The notes: a model not told the origin generated them from the sequence alone. DNA of 59,124 nucleotides from an uncultured Eubacteriales bacterium (GCA_902785105.1 CACZXF010000054.1:1-59124); one strand, 5' to 3'; shown: positions 8,553 through 17,238, numbered from the stretch's first letter. Program-made: numbers and translations.

Positions 8553-8711
8553 CAGCTATTGATGAACAGCAGCTCGGGGATGGCGTGGCGCACCCTTTCG
8601 ACCAGCGCGTCGAAGGAGCCGGATTCCAGCACCAGGCCGGGCACGTCGTCGCTGGTGGCGATCCACACGGCGGCCTCGTCGTCCCAGGTGAATTTGATCT
8701 TATAATCCATG
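8553..8711 (-). CDS. DUF1902 / HicB-like small protein
   Basis: A 52-aa reading frame starting MDYKIKFTWDDEAAVWIATS and containing VPGLVLESGSFDALVERV, the DUF1902 pattern (a partial RNase-H-like fold related to HicB antitoxins). No HicA-like partner is seen on either side, so an antitoxin role is only a possibility. GAAAGGAAC lies about 6 nt ahead of the ATG. It starts 15 nt downstream of the stop of the membrane-anchored protein gene and shares the terminator at 8497-8540, so it is probably the last gene of that operon. Confidence 0.75.
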
Positions 8712-8725
8712 TCCGTTCCTTTCTG

Positions 8726-9289
8726 TCAGGGCATCAGGATCTCGGAGGGGAGGTTATCGGTGTTGTCGTCGGCCTCCATGAGGACGGTGATCTGCTTCAT
8801 GCCGACGATGCGCCACTGGCCGTTCTGTTTGGCGAGGGTGATGTCATACCGGCCGCCGACCCACTTGGGGATGCGGCTGGAGACCTCGCTGCGGCGGGAG
8901 GCGATGACGTTTCCACTGATGGTGGGCACGCGCTCCACCACGGTGCAGCTTGCGTAGTCGTCCCAGGGCCAGGCCCAGGCCTTTTCGATGGTGAGGTCAT
9001 AGTCGAAATCGGTGATGTTGTAATCCACATAGGCGCTCTGGCCGCTGATGGCCCCGGACAGCGCCGGGTCAGCCAGCAGAAATTCCGGGCTGAAATACTT
9101 GTTCAGCTCCGACGCCTGCTGGCGGGTCAGCATCACGTCCACGCGCTTTTGAAGCCCGTCCTGCAACACCACATACACGTTGGACAGGTTCAGCGCCATG
9201 AAGAACCCGCAGGACAGCATCCCCAGCAGCACGCATATCACGACCAGATACTTGGCGATAAACCAGATAAATCTGCGAAAGTAAAGCAC
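8726..9289 (-). CDS. Membrane-anchored protein, third gene of ZorAB-like operon
   Basis: A 187-aa protein with one strong N-terminal membrane segment (FIWFIAKYLVVICVLLGML, about 7-25) and an extracytoplasmic domain of about 140 residues ending in GGRYDITLAKQNGQWRIVGM, which has the look of an NTF2-like domain (guess, low confidence). A longer frame continues upstream into the repeat at 9326; the GTG at 9289 is preferred because GGGAG lies 9 nt before it. Position behind the MotB-like gene suggests it belongs to the same membrane complex. No family recognised with certainty. Confidence 0.6.
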   Translation of the reverse strand: MLYFRRFIWFIAKYLVVICVLLGMLSCGFFMALNLSNVYVVLQDGLQKRVDVMLTRQQASELNKYFSPEFLLADPALSGAISGQSAYVDYNITDFDYDLTIEKAWAWPWDDYASCTVVERVPTISGNVIASRRSEVSSRIPKWVGGRYDITLAKQNGQWRIVGMKQITVLMEADDNTDNLPSEILMP

Positions 9290-9325
9290 GATCAAAAACT
9301 CCCGTATGGTTTTACATTGGTTTCT

Positions 9326-9426
9326 TCGATAAATTGGAATTTGTTGTGCTGATAAACTATCCCCTGTAGGGGCGCCGTTTCGGCGCCCGCCCTTAACGAA
9401 ACGCATCGTACTACCCGGCGGGCGTG
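9326..9426. repeat. Repeat family A, inverted orientation, one end missing
   Basis: Begins GATAAATTGGAATTTGTTG, then GGGGCGCCGTTTCGGCGCCC and the conserved linker; truncated at CCGGCGGGCG. It separates the MotB-like gene from the third gene of the operon. Confidence 0.8.
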
Positions 9427-9448
9427 CACCCCTATTATACCCCTTCAA

Positions 9449-10954
9449 CTAATCTTTTTCAAGTATATACTTGAGCTGTTGTATCATCTGCTCGTCGGTC
9501 ATGCGGAATTTGAAGACCACGCGGCGGGAGGCGTCCATGTCCTCATTGCCGTTTTCGTCCAGCACGGGGTCGCTTTCAGAGCGGCCGTTGGTGGTGGTGA
9601 GAATGCGCATGAGCGACTTCTGGCGGGAGGATATGCCGGTATAGCCGTCGGCCAGCACGTAGGTCGCCACGGACAGGGCGCGCTGCTGAGACAGGCGGAG
9701 GTTGGAGATATAGTCGCCGGTGGAATCGGTGTGGCCCTCGATGATGATCTCGGTGACGTAGGGGCCGTATTCCTCGGAGAGCAGCACCTCTAAGTAGACC
9801 GGCAGGAAGTTGTCGATGAAGCGCTTGCCCCGGTCGGTGAGGTCGAATTTATTGGTTTCGAACAGCACGTCGGATTCCAGGGCGATGGAGCCGTTGGTGG
9901 GGTCCACCTGGGCGGAGATCCTGGCGGCGCGGAGGGCGTCGGACAGCGACGATATGATGCGGGTCTTGAGGCCCACCAGCGCCTCGATCTGCACCTGCTG
10001 GGTCTCCAGGGCCTGCTGCTGTTCCTCCAGCTTCAACTGCTGGGCGTCCAGCGTCATCTGCTGCTGGGCCATGGTGGCGCGCTGCTGATCCAGCGTCACC
10101 TGCTGCTGGCTGAGCCGGGCCTCCTGCTCGGCGATGGTGGTCTGCTGCTGGTTCAGCTTGGCCTGCTGGGCGTCCATGCTGGACTGCTGCTGACTGAGCT
10201 TGGCCTGCTGATCGTCCATGGTGGTCTGCTGGGCGCTGAGCAATGCCCGCTGCTCATCCATGGTGGTCTGCTGGGCGGTGAGCCGGGCCTGCTGCTGATC
10301 CATGGTGGTCTGCTGCTCGTCCAGCTTGGCCTGCTGGGCGTTCAGCTTTTCCTGCTGCTGGTTCATGGTGACCTGCTGGGTGTTGAGGGTCGCCGCCTGC
10401 GCATCCAGCCGGGCCTGCTGCTCGTCCATGGTAGTCTGCTGCGCGTTGAGCTTCTCCTGCTGCTCGTTCAGCGTGATCTGCTGGGCGGAGAGTATGGCCT
10501 TCTGCTGGTTGAGGGTGGTCTGCTGCGCGTTGAGTTTTTCCTGCTGCTCGTCCAACTGGGTGGCCTGAGTGGTGATCTGCTGCTCCTTTTCGGTGAGCAG
10601 GGTCTGGGCGGCGGTCAGCTCGGTCTTCTGCTGGGCCAACACGTCCTCGGCCTCCTCCAGCTCCTTCTGGGCTGCGTTCAGGCGGATCTGCTGGGTCATC
10701 ATCTGGGCCTCGGCCTCGGACAGCCGCGCCGTCTTTTCGTTCAGATCGGCGTTGGCCTGGTCAAGATCGTACTGCTGCCGCGCGATCTCCGCCATGTTGA
10801 TCTCATACATATCGAAATACTGATACATGATGTAGAACATGATCAGTATGAATATCAGCAAGAGCGAACTCATCAGGTCCGAAAAGTTCAGCCAGTTCGC
10901 GCCGTCCCCCCGGCTCCGCCGATGGGTGCGCCTCATGCTCTGACGTATGCGCAA
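9449..10954 (-). CDS. ZorB/MotB-like OmpA-domain protein with 27 Gln-rich heptads
   Basis: A 501-aa protein. Residues 21-45 hold the MotB/ZorB-type membrane helix with the presumed proton-carrying Asp26 in WLNFSDLMSSLLLIF. Residues 60-133 are ordinary coiled coil; 134-322 are 27 heptads of the form L/M-x-x-Q-Q-x-x without a single skip (hydrophobics at 134, 141, 148 ... 316). The C-terminal OmpA-like peptidoglycan-binding domain shows EIIIEGHTDSTGDY (402-415) and NLRLSQQRALSVA. The family couples ion flow through a MotA/ZorA channel to a wall-anchored stator. Usual ZorB/MotB proteins are about 250-300 aa, so the heptad stalk is an addition. TTG start, AGGAGG 9 nt upstream; the ATG at 10936 is the alternative. 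Confidence 0.85.
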   Translation of the reverse strand: MRIRQSMRRTHRRSRGDGANWLNFSDLMSSLLLIFILIMFYIMYQYFDMYEINMAEIARQQYDLDQANADLNEKTARLSEAEAQMMTQQIRLNAAQKELEEAEDVLAQQKTELTAAQTLLTEKEQQITTQATQLDEQQEKLNAQQTTLNQQKAILSAQQITLNEQQEKLNAQQTTMDEQQARLDAQAATLNTQQVTMNQQQEKLNAQQAKLDEQQTTMDQQQARLTAQQTTMDEQRALLSAQQTTMDDQQAKLSQQQSSMDAQQAKLNQQQTTIAEQEARLSQQQVTLDQQRATMAQQQMTLDAQQLKLEEQQQALETQQVQIEALVGLKTRIISSLSDALRAARISAQVDPTNGSIALESDVLFETNKFDLTDRGKRFIDNFLPVYLEVLLSEEYGPYVTEIIIEGHTDSTGDYISNLRLSQQRALSVATYVLADGYTGISSRQKSLMRILTTTNGRSESDPVLDENGNEDMDASRRVVFKFRMTDEQMIQQLKYILEKD

Positions 10955-10983
10955 GTTTGGATTCCTCCTTTCCGGATGGAGGC

Positions 10984-11154
10984 TAATTAATGGGGAATTG
11001 GGAATGGGAAATGGGGAATGGTTGTGGAAATCCTACGGATTTCTTTTTATTAAAATAGTCTGTAGAATCAGTCGTTTTCCCAAGAATCAAACAAATCCGC
11101 AGGATTTGTACCTTCATTCCCCATTCCCCATTTCCCATTCCCCATTGTTCAAAA
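10984..11154. repeat. Repeat family C (GGGGAATGGG arms) with 36-nt variable centre
   Basis: Arms of repeated GGGGAATGGGAAATGGGGAAT and the inverse, inner hairpins GGAAATCCTACGGATTTC and AAATCCGCAGGATTTG, and a 36-nt centre that differs from every other copy. It lies between the ZorA-like and ZorB-like genes. Confidence 0.8.
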
Positions 11155-11157
11155 AAA

Positions 11158-12723
11158 CTACTTCCTGTACATCCTCCCAACCGACGCGTCGATGGCGCGG
11201 GTGGCCTGCTCCATGGCGTCGGTGAGGGCGTCCACCTGGTCGAGGAGGCGGTTGTTGGCGTCGTTGACGGCGTCGGGCAGGTGTTCGAGGGAGCCGGCGA
11301 TGTTGGCGGAGAGGTAATCCACACGCTGGGTGAACTGGTTGACATAATCTCGATAGGCGTCCAGCGTGGTATCCAGCTCCTTGCTGATGCTGCGGGCGGC
11401 CTCGGCGTGGGCGCTGGCCAGAGATTTCTCGGCGGCGCGGAGCTCGCCGGCGGCCTTCTGCATCCCGGCGGCGGCCTTGGCAGTGTCCTCGGCGTAGCGG
11501 GCGGAGGTCTTGTCCAGCGCGGCGGTGAGCTCGGCGGTGGACTTCGCAAGGTCGGCCTGCAAGCTGCTGACCTTCCTCAAATAGTCGCTCTGCTGGCGGG
11601 CCACAAGCTCCATCTGCTCCACGGTGCCATTAATGCGCATGTACGCCTCGTCGGCCTCCTGGCGGGCGGCGCTGAGCTGGTCCACATAGGCGGAGACGCC
11701 CTCAAGCAGGTCCTGCACCATGCGGCGGATCTCGGTGAGATCGTTGAAAATATCCGCCGCGCCGGAAAGGCTGGCCCGGACGGCCTCGGAATTCTCCCTT
11801 TGCAGCTCGGCGGTCTCGTCCAGCGTCTTGGCGAAGCGTTTGAGGGAGCCGTTCATGGATTCGTCCATACGGTTCAGGAAGCGCTCCAGCACATTGTCGA
11901 TGAGACGCGCCTGTTCCCGGGATATGCCGTTGACGAAGCCCTGCATGGTGGCGTTCACCGGCTCCATGGCCTTCAATATGGATTCGGACATCGTCTCGGT
12001 GAATTTGCCGTTGATGTCCTTGGTCATGGTCTTGATGAGGGCGGTCTGCTCCTGCTGGTAGATGGCGATCTGGGTCATGGGGTCCACGCTGAGCACGCCG
12101 GCGTGGCGGCTCATGGCGGAATAGAAGCGGGTGAGCGTGTGCTCGGTGGAACCGTAGACGGCACGGGTGATCAGCGTGAACGCCACGGAGCCCACCACGC
12201 CGAATATGGACGTCATGAAGGCGTAGCGCATGCCGGGGATGAGGGTGACGATGGAATTCTGCACGGCGTCGGCGTCGGTCATGCTGAACCCGGACAGGCC
12301 CTGGGCCAGGCCGATGAGCGTGCCCAAAAAGCCCAGCGACGTCAGCAGTCCCGGCAGCGCCTCCGCGAAGGAGATGCGGCCCGGGCCGTAGATCACTGTC
12401 TCCTCGTTGATGTAATCCTCCACATTCGAGGCGTTGTGGTAGCGACCGTCAGCGAAGAAGAGGTTGTTCAGATAGTCGCTCCAATGGGCAAACAGCGCGC
12501 CCTTGCCGAGGAAATCGTCCTCCTGCCAGGCGTATTTCTTTTCGCCGCCGTCGCGGATGGAGCGTATGGCCCGCTTGATGAGCCGCTGATTTTTCAGCAC
12601 CGGCTCCACGCAGCGCACCAGCCCCAGTATGAACAGCGCCACGATGGCGATGTAGATGATCACCGCCGGCGCGCTGGTCATGGAGCCCACGATCATGGTC
12701 TTCAGATATTCAATATATTTCAT
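11158..12723 (-). CDS. ZorA/MotA-like (ExbB/TolQ superfamily) channel with long tail
   Basis: A 521-aa protein. Membrane helices at about 20-38, 122-142 and 167-187; the last two carry the superfamily motif LPGLLTSLGFLGTLIGLAQG and PGMRYAFMTSIFGVVGSVAF. From about 190 to 521 it is a long, Ala/Glu/Arg-rich helical tail predicted to be cytoplasmic coiled coil, as in ZorA of Zorya anti-phage systems. With the MotB-like product it should form a proton- or sodium-driven rotary unit. The start at MKYIEY follows GGAGG by 5 nt; a longer frame upstream lacks an SD. No ZorC, ZorD or ZorE gene is nearby, so a full Zorya system is not shown. Confidence 0.82.
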   Translation of the reverse strand: MKYIEYLKTMIVGSMTSAPAVIIYIAIVALFILGLVRCVEPVLKNQRLIKRAIRSIRDGGEKKYAWQEDDFLGKGALFAHWSDYLNNLFFADGRYHNASNVEDYINEETVIYGPGRISFAEALPGLLTSLGFLGTLIGLAQGLSGFSMTDADAVQNSIVTLIPGMRYAFMTSIFGVVGSVAFTLITRAVYGSTEHTLTRFYSAMSRHAGVLSVDPMTQIAIYQQEQTALIKTMTKDINGKFTETMSESILKAMEPVNATMQGFVNGISREQARLIDNVLERFLNRMDESMNGSLKRFAKTLDETAELQRENSEAVRASLSGAADIFNDLTEIRRMVQDLLEGVSAYVDQLSAARQEADEAYMRINGTVEQMELVARQQSDYLRKVSSLQADLAKSTAELTAALDKTSARYAEDTAKAAAGMQKAAGELRAAEKSLASAHAEAARSISKELDTTLDAYRDYVNQFTQRVDYLSANIAGSLEHLPDAVNDANNRLLDQVDALTDAMEQATRAIDASVGRMYRK

Positions 12724-12924
12724 GTGCACCTCCGGGATGAAAGGCCAAAATCCTATAGCTATACTCATACAGTATAGCATGATTCCTAAAATGAATCGAG
12801 TGTAAGTTATGACTAAAAGATGATATTTGAATGGCGACAAGCGGGCTTATTTGTATTTGCCGGTCAATATTGTAGCGATCATGAAATTACTTTAATGCGG
12901 TGAAACCTTTTTCCGCTCAACCCC

Positions 12925-12953
12925 TTGCAAAGTTTGCGTTTTTTTGATATATT
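12925..12953 (+). promoter_or_regulatory. Promoter of the DUF6465 gene
   Basis: TTGCAA (12925-12930), 17-nt spacer, TATATT (12948-12953), about 62 nt ahead of the start codon. Confidence 0.65.
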
Positions 12954-13014
12954 GTAAAAGTACTGAAAGGCGCGTTGCGCGCGGCCTGATTTTGAGTATT
13001 GGGAGGTTACAGCC

Positions 13015-13224
13015 ATGGCGAAGATGAAGCAGCAGATGTTCCTGCAGTTCAACGAGCAGGAAGTGGAGCTCAGCGCCGTTGAGGCGAATGTCAAGAAGGA
13101 CTGGAAGGAGGCCGGCAAGAAGCTGACCGAGATCGAAAACCTCGATATCTATATCAAGCCTCAGGAGGGCAAGGCCTACTACGTCGTCAACAAGGCCGTT
13201 GAGGGCAAGGTGGACCTGTTCTGA
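13015..13224 (+). CDS. DUF6465 family protein
   Basis: A 69-aa soluble protein ending YIKPQEGKAYYVVNKAVEGKVDLF, the typical end of the Clostridial DUF6465 family (KPEE..AYYVVN). Function unknown. Many relatives carry an N-terminal basic tail that this short version lacks. GGGAGG lies 8 nt ahead of the ATG; it has its own promoter and terminator, and its compact shape suggests strong expression of an abundant small protein. Confidence 0.8.
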   Translation: MAKMKQQMFLQFNEQEVELSAVEANVKKDWKEAGKKLTEIENLDIYIKPQEGKAYYVVNKAVEGKVDLF

Positions 13225-13238
13225 TTCCCGGGTAAATA

Positions 13239-13269
13239 GGGCTCATTGCTGAGGCAATGGGCTTTTTTA
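13239..13269 (+). terminator. Terminator of the DUF6465 gene
   Basis: Stem GCTCATTGC / GCAATGGGC with a TGAG loop, then TTTTTTAT. Confidence 0.85.
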
Positions 13270-13285
13270 TGTGATGACATCTTTG

Positions 13286-13442
13286 TAAACAGGGATTTAT
13301 CGGGGAGATGCCTACTCTCCTGTAGGGGCGGCGTTGCGCCGCCCGCCGGGTATGACGATGCGTTTCGTTAGGGGCGGGCGCCGAGGGCGCCGAAACGGCG
13401 CCCCTACAATGTTGGTTTGACTGCTCGACAAATTCCAATTTA
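13286..13442. repeat. Repeat family A, full copy
   Basis: Starts GTAAACAGGGATTTATCGGGG and ends CGACAAATTCCAATTTAT. The second hairpin carries a small duplication (GCCGAGGGCGCCG). Confidence 0.85.
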
Positions 13443-13470
13443 TGAATCAGAATGAAAGGTGTGATTCCGC

Positions 13471-14445
13471 ATGAAAACCCGTCTGTTGCTGGGGGATTCC
13501 CATGATCCCTGGCGCAATCTGGCGGTGGAGGCGTGTCTGTTTGAGACATTGGGGGACGACGAAATCGTGCTCTATCTCTGGCAGAACAGCGCTACGGTGG
13601 TGATCGGGCGGCATCAGAACGCATGGCAGGAATGTCGGGTGCAATTGCTGGAATCGGAGGGCGGGCGGCTGGCCCGGCGCTCCACCGGCGGCGGGGCGGT
13701 GTTTCACGATCTGGGGAATCTGAATTTCTCCTTCGTCGTGCCGCGGAGTCAATACGATGTGCATCGGCAGCTCGAGGTCGTGCGGCGGGCGGTAGCGGAA
13801 TACGGCATTGACGCGCAATTTACCGGGCGCAACGACCTGACGGTGAACGGCGCGAAGTTCTCCGGAAACGCCTTCAAATTCTCCGATAAAGTGGGACTTC
13901 ACCACGGCACCCTGTTGGTGGATGTGGACATGGACCGGCTGGGCCGGTATCTCGTCCCTGGAAAGGATAAATTAAAAGCCAAGGGCATCGAGAGCGTGCG
14001 TTCCAGAGTTTGCAATCTGAAGGAAATAAACCCATCCATAAATATTGAAGGTTTGTCAATCGCCCTTGAACGCGTCTTTGAAATGGAATATGGGAAACCC
14101 GATAAAATATCGGTAGAAAGTCTCAATAATAACAGGCTGGAGGAATTGGAAAAAATATATGCCTCCTGGGATTTCCGCATGGGCAAGGCGCTGCCCTTTG
14201 ACGCAAAGCTCTCCACGCGCTTCGATTGGGGCGGCATCACGCTGGAGCTGAGCTTAAAGCAGGGGCATGTCACCGCCGCAAAGGTATGGTCCGACGCCAT
14301 GGACGAGGCGATGATCGACAAAATCTCCCCGGCGCTGCTGGGCATCCGCTATGAAAACAGCGTCCTCGCAGAAGCGCTGAGGACGCTGGATAATCCACAG
14401 ACCGGCGACATCGCCGACTGGATTAAGGATGCAGAGCTTGGTTAA
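13471..14445 (+). CDS. lplA: Lipoate--protein ligase
   Basis: A 324-aa LplA-family ligase that adenylates lipoate and transfers it to lipoyl domains of 2-oxoacid dehydrogenase or glycine cleavage H proteins. Conserved motifs: RRSTGGGAVFHDLGN (about 70-84) for the lipoyl-AMP pocket and NGAKFSGNA (about 127-135) with the invariant lysine. A C-terminal accessory domain follows (WDFRMGKALPFD onward), needed for the activation step. AAAGG lies 11 nt ahead of the ATG. No lipoylated-protein gene is nearby. Confidence 0.92.
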   Translation: MKTRLLLGDSHDPWRNLAVEACLFETLGDDEIVLYLWQNSATVVIGRHQNAWQECRVQLLESEGGRLARRSTGGGAVFHDLGNLNFSFVVPRSQYDVHRQLEVVRRAVAEYGIDAQFTGRNDLTVNGAKFSGNAFKFSDKVGLHHGTLLVDVDMDRLGRYLVPGKDKLKAKGIESVRSRVCNLKEINPSINIEGLSIALERVFEMEYGKPDKISVESLNNNRLEELEKIYASWDFRMGKALPFDAKLSTRFDWGGITLELSLKQGHVTAAKVWSDAMDEAMIDKISPALLGIRYENSVLAEALRTLDNPQTGDIADWIKDAELG

Positions 14446-14456
14446 GCACGATGACT

Positions 14457-14535
14457 GTAGGGGCGGCGTTTCGCCGCCCGCTTTTGTACGCGGCTAAGGC
14501 ATGTACGGGCGGGCGGCGAAACGCCGCCCCTACAA
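14457..14535. repeat. Repeat family A, short copy with two GGCGG arms
   Basis: GTAGGGGCGGCGTTTCGCCGC and its inverse GGCGGCGAAACGCCGCCCC around a unique loop; same form as 3441-3524. It fills the gap between two convergent genes and may act as a bidirectional terminator. Confidence 0.8.
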
Positions 14536-14556
14536 GGTCACTTCGAAAATTGAACT

Positions 14557-15507
14557 TCACTCCCCCACCCTGCCATACATCCCGAAGGCGCAGGCGGCGG
14601 CGGTGATGAGGGATGCGGCGGCGGCGGGGAGGTCGATGAACCGGCCATGGAGGACACCTCTCAAAAGCGCCTGTGTGGGCGGCAGCACGCAGAACCCAAT
14701 GACGGCCATCGACGCAGCGCAAACGATTAGCAGATTCCGGTTCATCTCCTTCGATTCCATGGCGGCCCGCCGAAAGGGGGCACGGCAGAGTTCGTAGAGC
14801 GTCAGCCCCGCGAAGAACGGCGCGGAGGACAGCGCGGCCCTGGCCATCGAACTGTAGATCATGGACAGTGCCAGACAGGACAGCGGATAGACCAGCGACT
14901 GCACCAGCGCCAGCGGCGCGCAGCGTATCACCTGGTCGTTGAGCTTACCCTTCAGCGGCCCGCCGATCAAAATCGAAATCAGCGCGGAAACCGCCGCGGC
15001 GAGCACCGCCCCGCCCAGCGGCCATTCCAGCGCGTAGGGCAGCAGGCCGTCGTGGGAGCTCAGAGAGGTCATCATCAGCCCCCCGCCCACCAGCGCCGCG
15101 GTGATGGCGCGGGAGAGTATCGCGCTGTAGCCGTCGCCGGTGGAATAGAGGTATTCATAGAATACATGCTCGACGTTCAACAGCAGCGCCATGGCGGCGT
15201 AGATGAAATGCGTCGGAACAATGACATGATTCCACACAAAATCCGCCAGCAATATGACAGCGACGCCCGCCACCTGCAACAGCAGCGCGGCGACGACGCT
15301 CCCCCGCACCTTTTTCAGCGACGGCTGGACGGCGAACGCCTGCCGCAGCCCCCTTGCCGAGGCGAGTCCCAGCAGTCGGGCGAGGAAGGTCCAGAGAAAC
15401 AGGTTTTCCGTCACATTATCCCGGCCCAGCAGGGACGTCAGCAGGAACACCCCCGGCAGAAAGGCATCCGAGGGTCGCACCATGCGCATTTTAGTGAGCT
15501 TCTTCAT
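14557..15507 (-). CDS. Multi-pass membrane protein of unknown function
   Basis: A 316-aa protein with about nine hydrophobic segments (for example VVAALLLQVAGVAVILLADF, AVLAAAVSALISILIGG, NLLIVCAASMAVIGFCVLP). The overall look, with short loops and a helix carrying LYELCRAPFRRAA, is reminiscent of MATE/flippase-type halves, but no motif is decisive. It is the last gene of a three-gene minus-strand unit, 12 nt behind walJ, so a link to envelope maintenance is possible. Confidence 0.55.
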   Translation of the reverse strand: MKKLTKMRMVRPSDAFLPGVFLLTSLLGRDNVTENLFLWTFLARLLGLASARGLRQAFAVQPSLKKVRGSVVAALLLQVAGVAVILLADFVWNHVIVPTHFIYAAMALLLNVEHVFYEYLYSTGDGYSAILSRAITAALVGGGLMMTSLSSHDGLLPYALEWPLGGAVLAAAVSALISILIGGPLKGKLNDQVIRCAPLALVQSLVYPLSCLALSMIYSSMARAALSSAPFFAGLTLYELCRAPFRRAAMESKEMNRNLLIVCAASMAVIGFCVLPPTQALLRGVLHGRFIDLPAAAASLITAAACAFGMYGRVGE

Positions 15508-15519
15508 ATCTCCCCCACC

Positions 15520-16335
15520 TCAGCAGTATTCCAGCGCGGCGCTGACGGAGAACATGCCGCTGTTGCCGTCCCTGGAAGCCACGAATATGCGGGCGTCCTC
15601 CTGGGGCGTCAAACCGGCCTCGAGGAAGGCAGCCTCGCAGCACTTCAGCGCCAGCTCCGGGTAGTTGTTTTCCTTGGAAAGGTGGCCCAGTATGATCTGA
15701 CGTGCGCCGTGGCGGACCAGCTCCACGGCCACCTCCCCCGCGTTGTCGTTGGAGAGGTGCCCGTGCTTGCCCGCGATGCGGCGCTTTAATTCATAGGGAT
15801 AGGGCCCCATTTCCAGCATACCGGGGTCATAGTTGGATTCCAGTATTACGGCGTCCGCGCCCATGATGTATTTCAGCCAGCTATCCCGGATGATGCCCAG
15901 GTCTGTGGCGATGGCCAGCTTGGCCCCGGCGGTCTCAAAGGTGTAACCCACCGGCTGGGCGGCGTCGTGGGGCGTGGCGAAGGGCATGACGTCTATGGAG
16001 CCGATGTAGAAGTCCTCCCCCGGCTCGATAACGCAGATGTTCCGGGGATTCACCGCCCCGATCTTGTCTATCATCGCCCGCCAGGTGCCCTCGGTGGCGA
16101 ACACCGGCAGGTCGTATTTCCGCGAGAGTATGCCGATGCCCTTGATGTGGTCGGAGTGCTCGTGGGTAACTAATATGGCCTGGAGCATACAGGGGTTGAC
16201 CCCCACCCTCGCCAGTTCCTGAGTGATGCGGCTGCCCGACAGACCCACGTCCACCAGCAGGTGTGTGTCGTCACAGCCGACGTAGGTCGCATTGCCGCTC
16301 GAACCGCTGAACAGCGGCGAAAAGCGAAGTTCCAT
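15520..16335 (-). CDS. walJ: MBL-fold hydrolase, WalJ/YycJ family
   Basis: A 271-aa metallo-beta-lactamase-fold protein. The metal motif THEHSDHIKG lies at about 57-66; SSGNATYV near the N-terminus and HGHLSNDNAGEVAVELV with LGHLSKENNYPE further on are characteristic of YycJ/WalJ, which in Bacillus accompanies the WalRK cell-wall regulators and influences coordination of division and replication. walR and walK are not in this window. It overlaps no neighbour but is 18 nt behind the radical SAM gene and 12 nt ahead of the membrane protein, so one operon is likely. Confidence 0.88.
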   Translation of the reverse strand: MELRFSPLFSGSSGNATYVGCDDTHLLVDVGLSGSRITQELARVGVNPCMLQAILVTHEHSDHIKGIGILSRKYDLPVFATEGTWRAMIDKIGAVNPRNICVIEPGEDFYIGSIDVMPFATPHDAAQPVGYTFETAGAKLAIATDLGIIRDSWLKYIMGADAVILESNYDPGMLEMGPYPYELKRRIAGKHGHLSNDNAGEVAVELVRHGARQIILGHLSKENNYPELALKCCEAAFLEAGLTPQEDARIFVASRDGNSGMFSVSAALEYC

Positions 16336-16353
16336 TTGTGTCCTCCCGTTTGC

Positions 16354-17238
16354 TTATGTGTTGACCCCCGTCAGATCAAAGGCGGGGATGTATTTTTCAT
16401 CGGACGATGACAATTCCTGAACGAAACCGTCCTCCAGGCCCAAATCCATGAGGTGGTCCACAACCAGGTCGTATTCCTCCTGTGTGACGCGGCGCTCCAG
16501 CTCATCCAGCCCCTTCACGTTTCCAAAGGGCAAATACTGGGCCATCAGGCTCACCCACGCGCCGGGCAGGTTGTCCGCGATCCAATCCAATATTTCCATG
16601 GATTCCTCCGCGCAGCCGGGCAGTATCAGATGCCGCACGATGACGCCGCTTTTGATAAGCCCTTCATCGTCAAGCACCACCGGCCCCGTCTGCCGAAGCA
16701 TCTCCTTGAGCGCGGGACCCGCAAAGTCAAAGTAGTTCTTCGCGGCGGAATATTTGCGCGCGGAGTCCCGACGGATATATTTGAGATCGGGCAGATAGAC
16801 CTGCACCTTTCCCTCCAGCCTTTGAAGCGTTTCAACCCGCTCATATCCACCGGTGTTCCACACTACAGGCACAGGCAGACCGCCTTCGAGCGATTCAAGT
16901 ATAGCCTCGGTGAAATGGGTAGGGTTGACGAGGTTGATGTTGTTCGCTCCCTGCCCTATCAATTCATAGTAGATTTCCCGCAGGCGTTCCACGCTGACCT
17001 TCTGCCCGAATCCATCATGGGAGATGGGGTAATTTTGACAGAACCGACAGCGAAGCGCGCAGCCGGAGAAAAACACCGCTCCGGACCCGCGTTCGCCGCT
17101 GATGACGGGTTCCTCATCAAAGTGCAGCGCCGCACGGGCCAACACCGGTTCCGCGCCCATGCGGCAGAACCCCTCCCCCACCTCGCCGCGCATGGCGTGG
17201 CACATGCGGGGACAGGCATCGCAGATATATGGTTTCAC
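16354..17238 (-). CDS. Radical SAM protein, PflA-like activating-enzyme branch
   Basis: A 294-aa radical SAM protein. The CxxxCxxC cluster motif is C60, C64, C67 in SGCALRCRFCQN. A preceding Cys set (C6, C9, C13, C25) could hold a second cluster or zinc. NGG-type SAM contact: VVWNTGGYE. The family resembles pyruvate formate-lyase activating enzymes and the YgiQ/AmmeMemo branch with the N-terminal CDACPRMC element; its substrate is unknown and no glycyl-radical enzyme is adjacent. First gene of the minus-strand unit; parS sites lie immediately upstream. Confidence 0.85.
   Translation of the reverse strand: MKPYICDACPRMCHAMRGEVGEGFCRMGAEPVLARAALHFDEEPVISGERGSGAVFFSGCALRCRFCQNYPISHDGFGQKVSVERLREIYYELIGQGANNINLVNPTHFTEAILESLEGGLPVPVVWNTGGYERVETLQRLEGKVQVYLPDLKYIRRDSARKYSAAKNYFDFAGPALKEMLRQTGPVVLDDEGLIKSGVIVRHLILPGCAEESMEILDWIADNLPGAWVSLMAQYLPFGNVKGLDELERRVTQEEYDLVVDHLMDLGLEDGFVQELSSSDEKYIPAFDLTGVNT

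Noticed and set aside
8553-12723. Complete Zorya anti-phage system
   Set aside because: ZorA- and ZorB-like genes are present, but no ZorC/D/E gene is found in the flanking 8 kb on either side.
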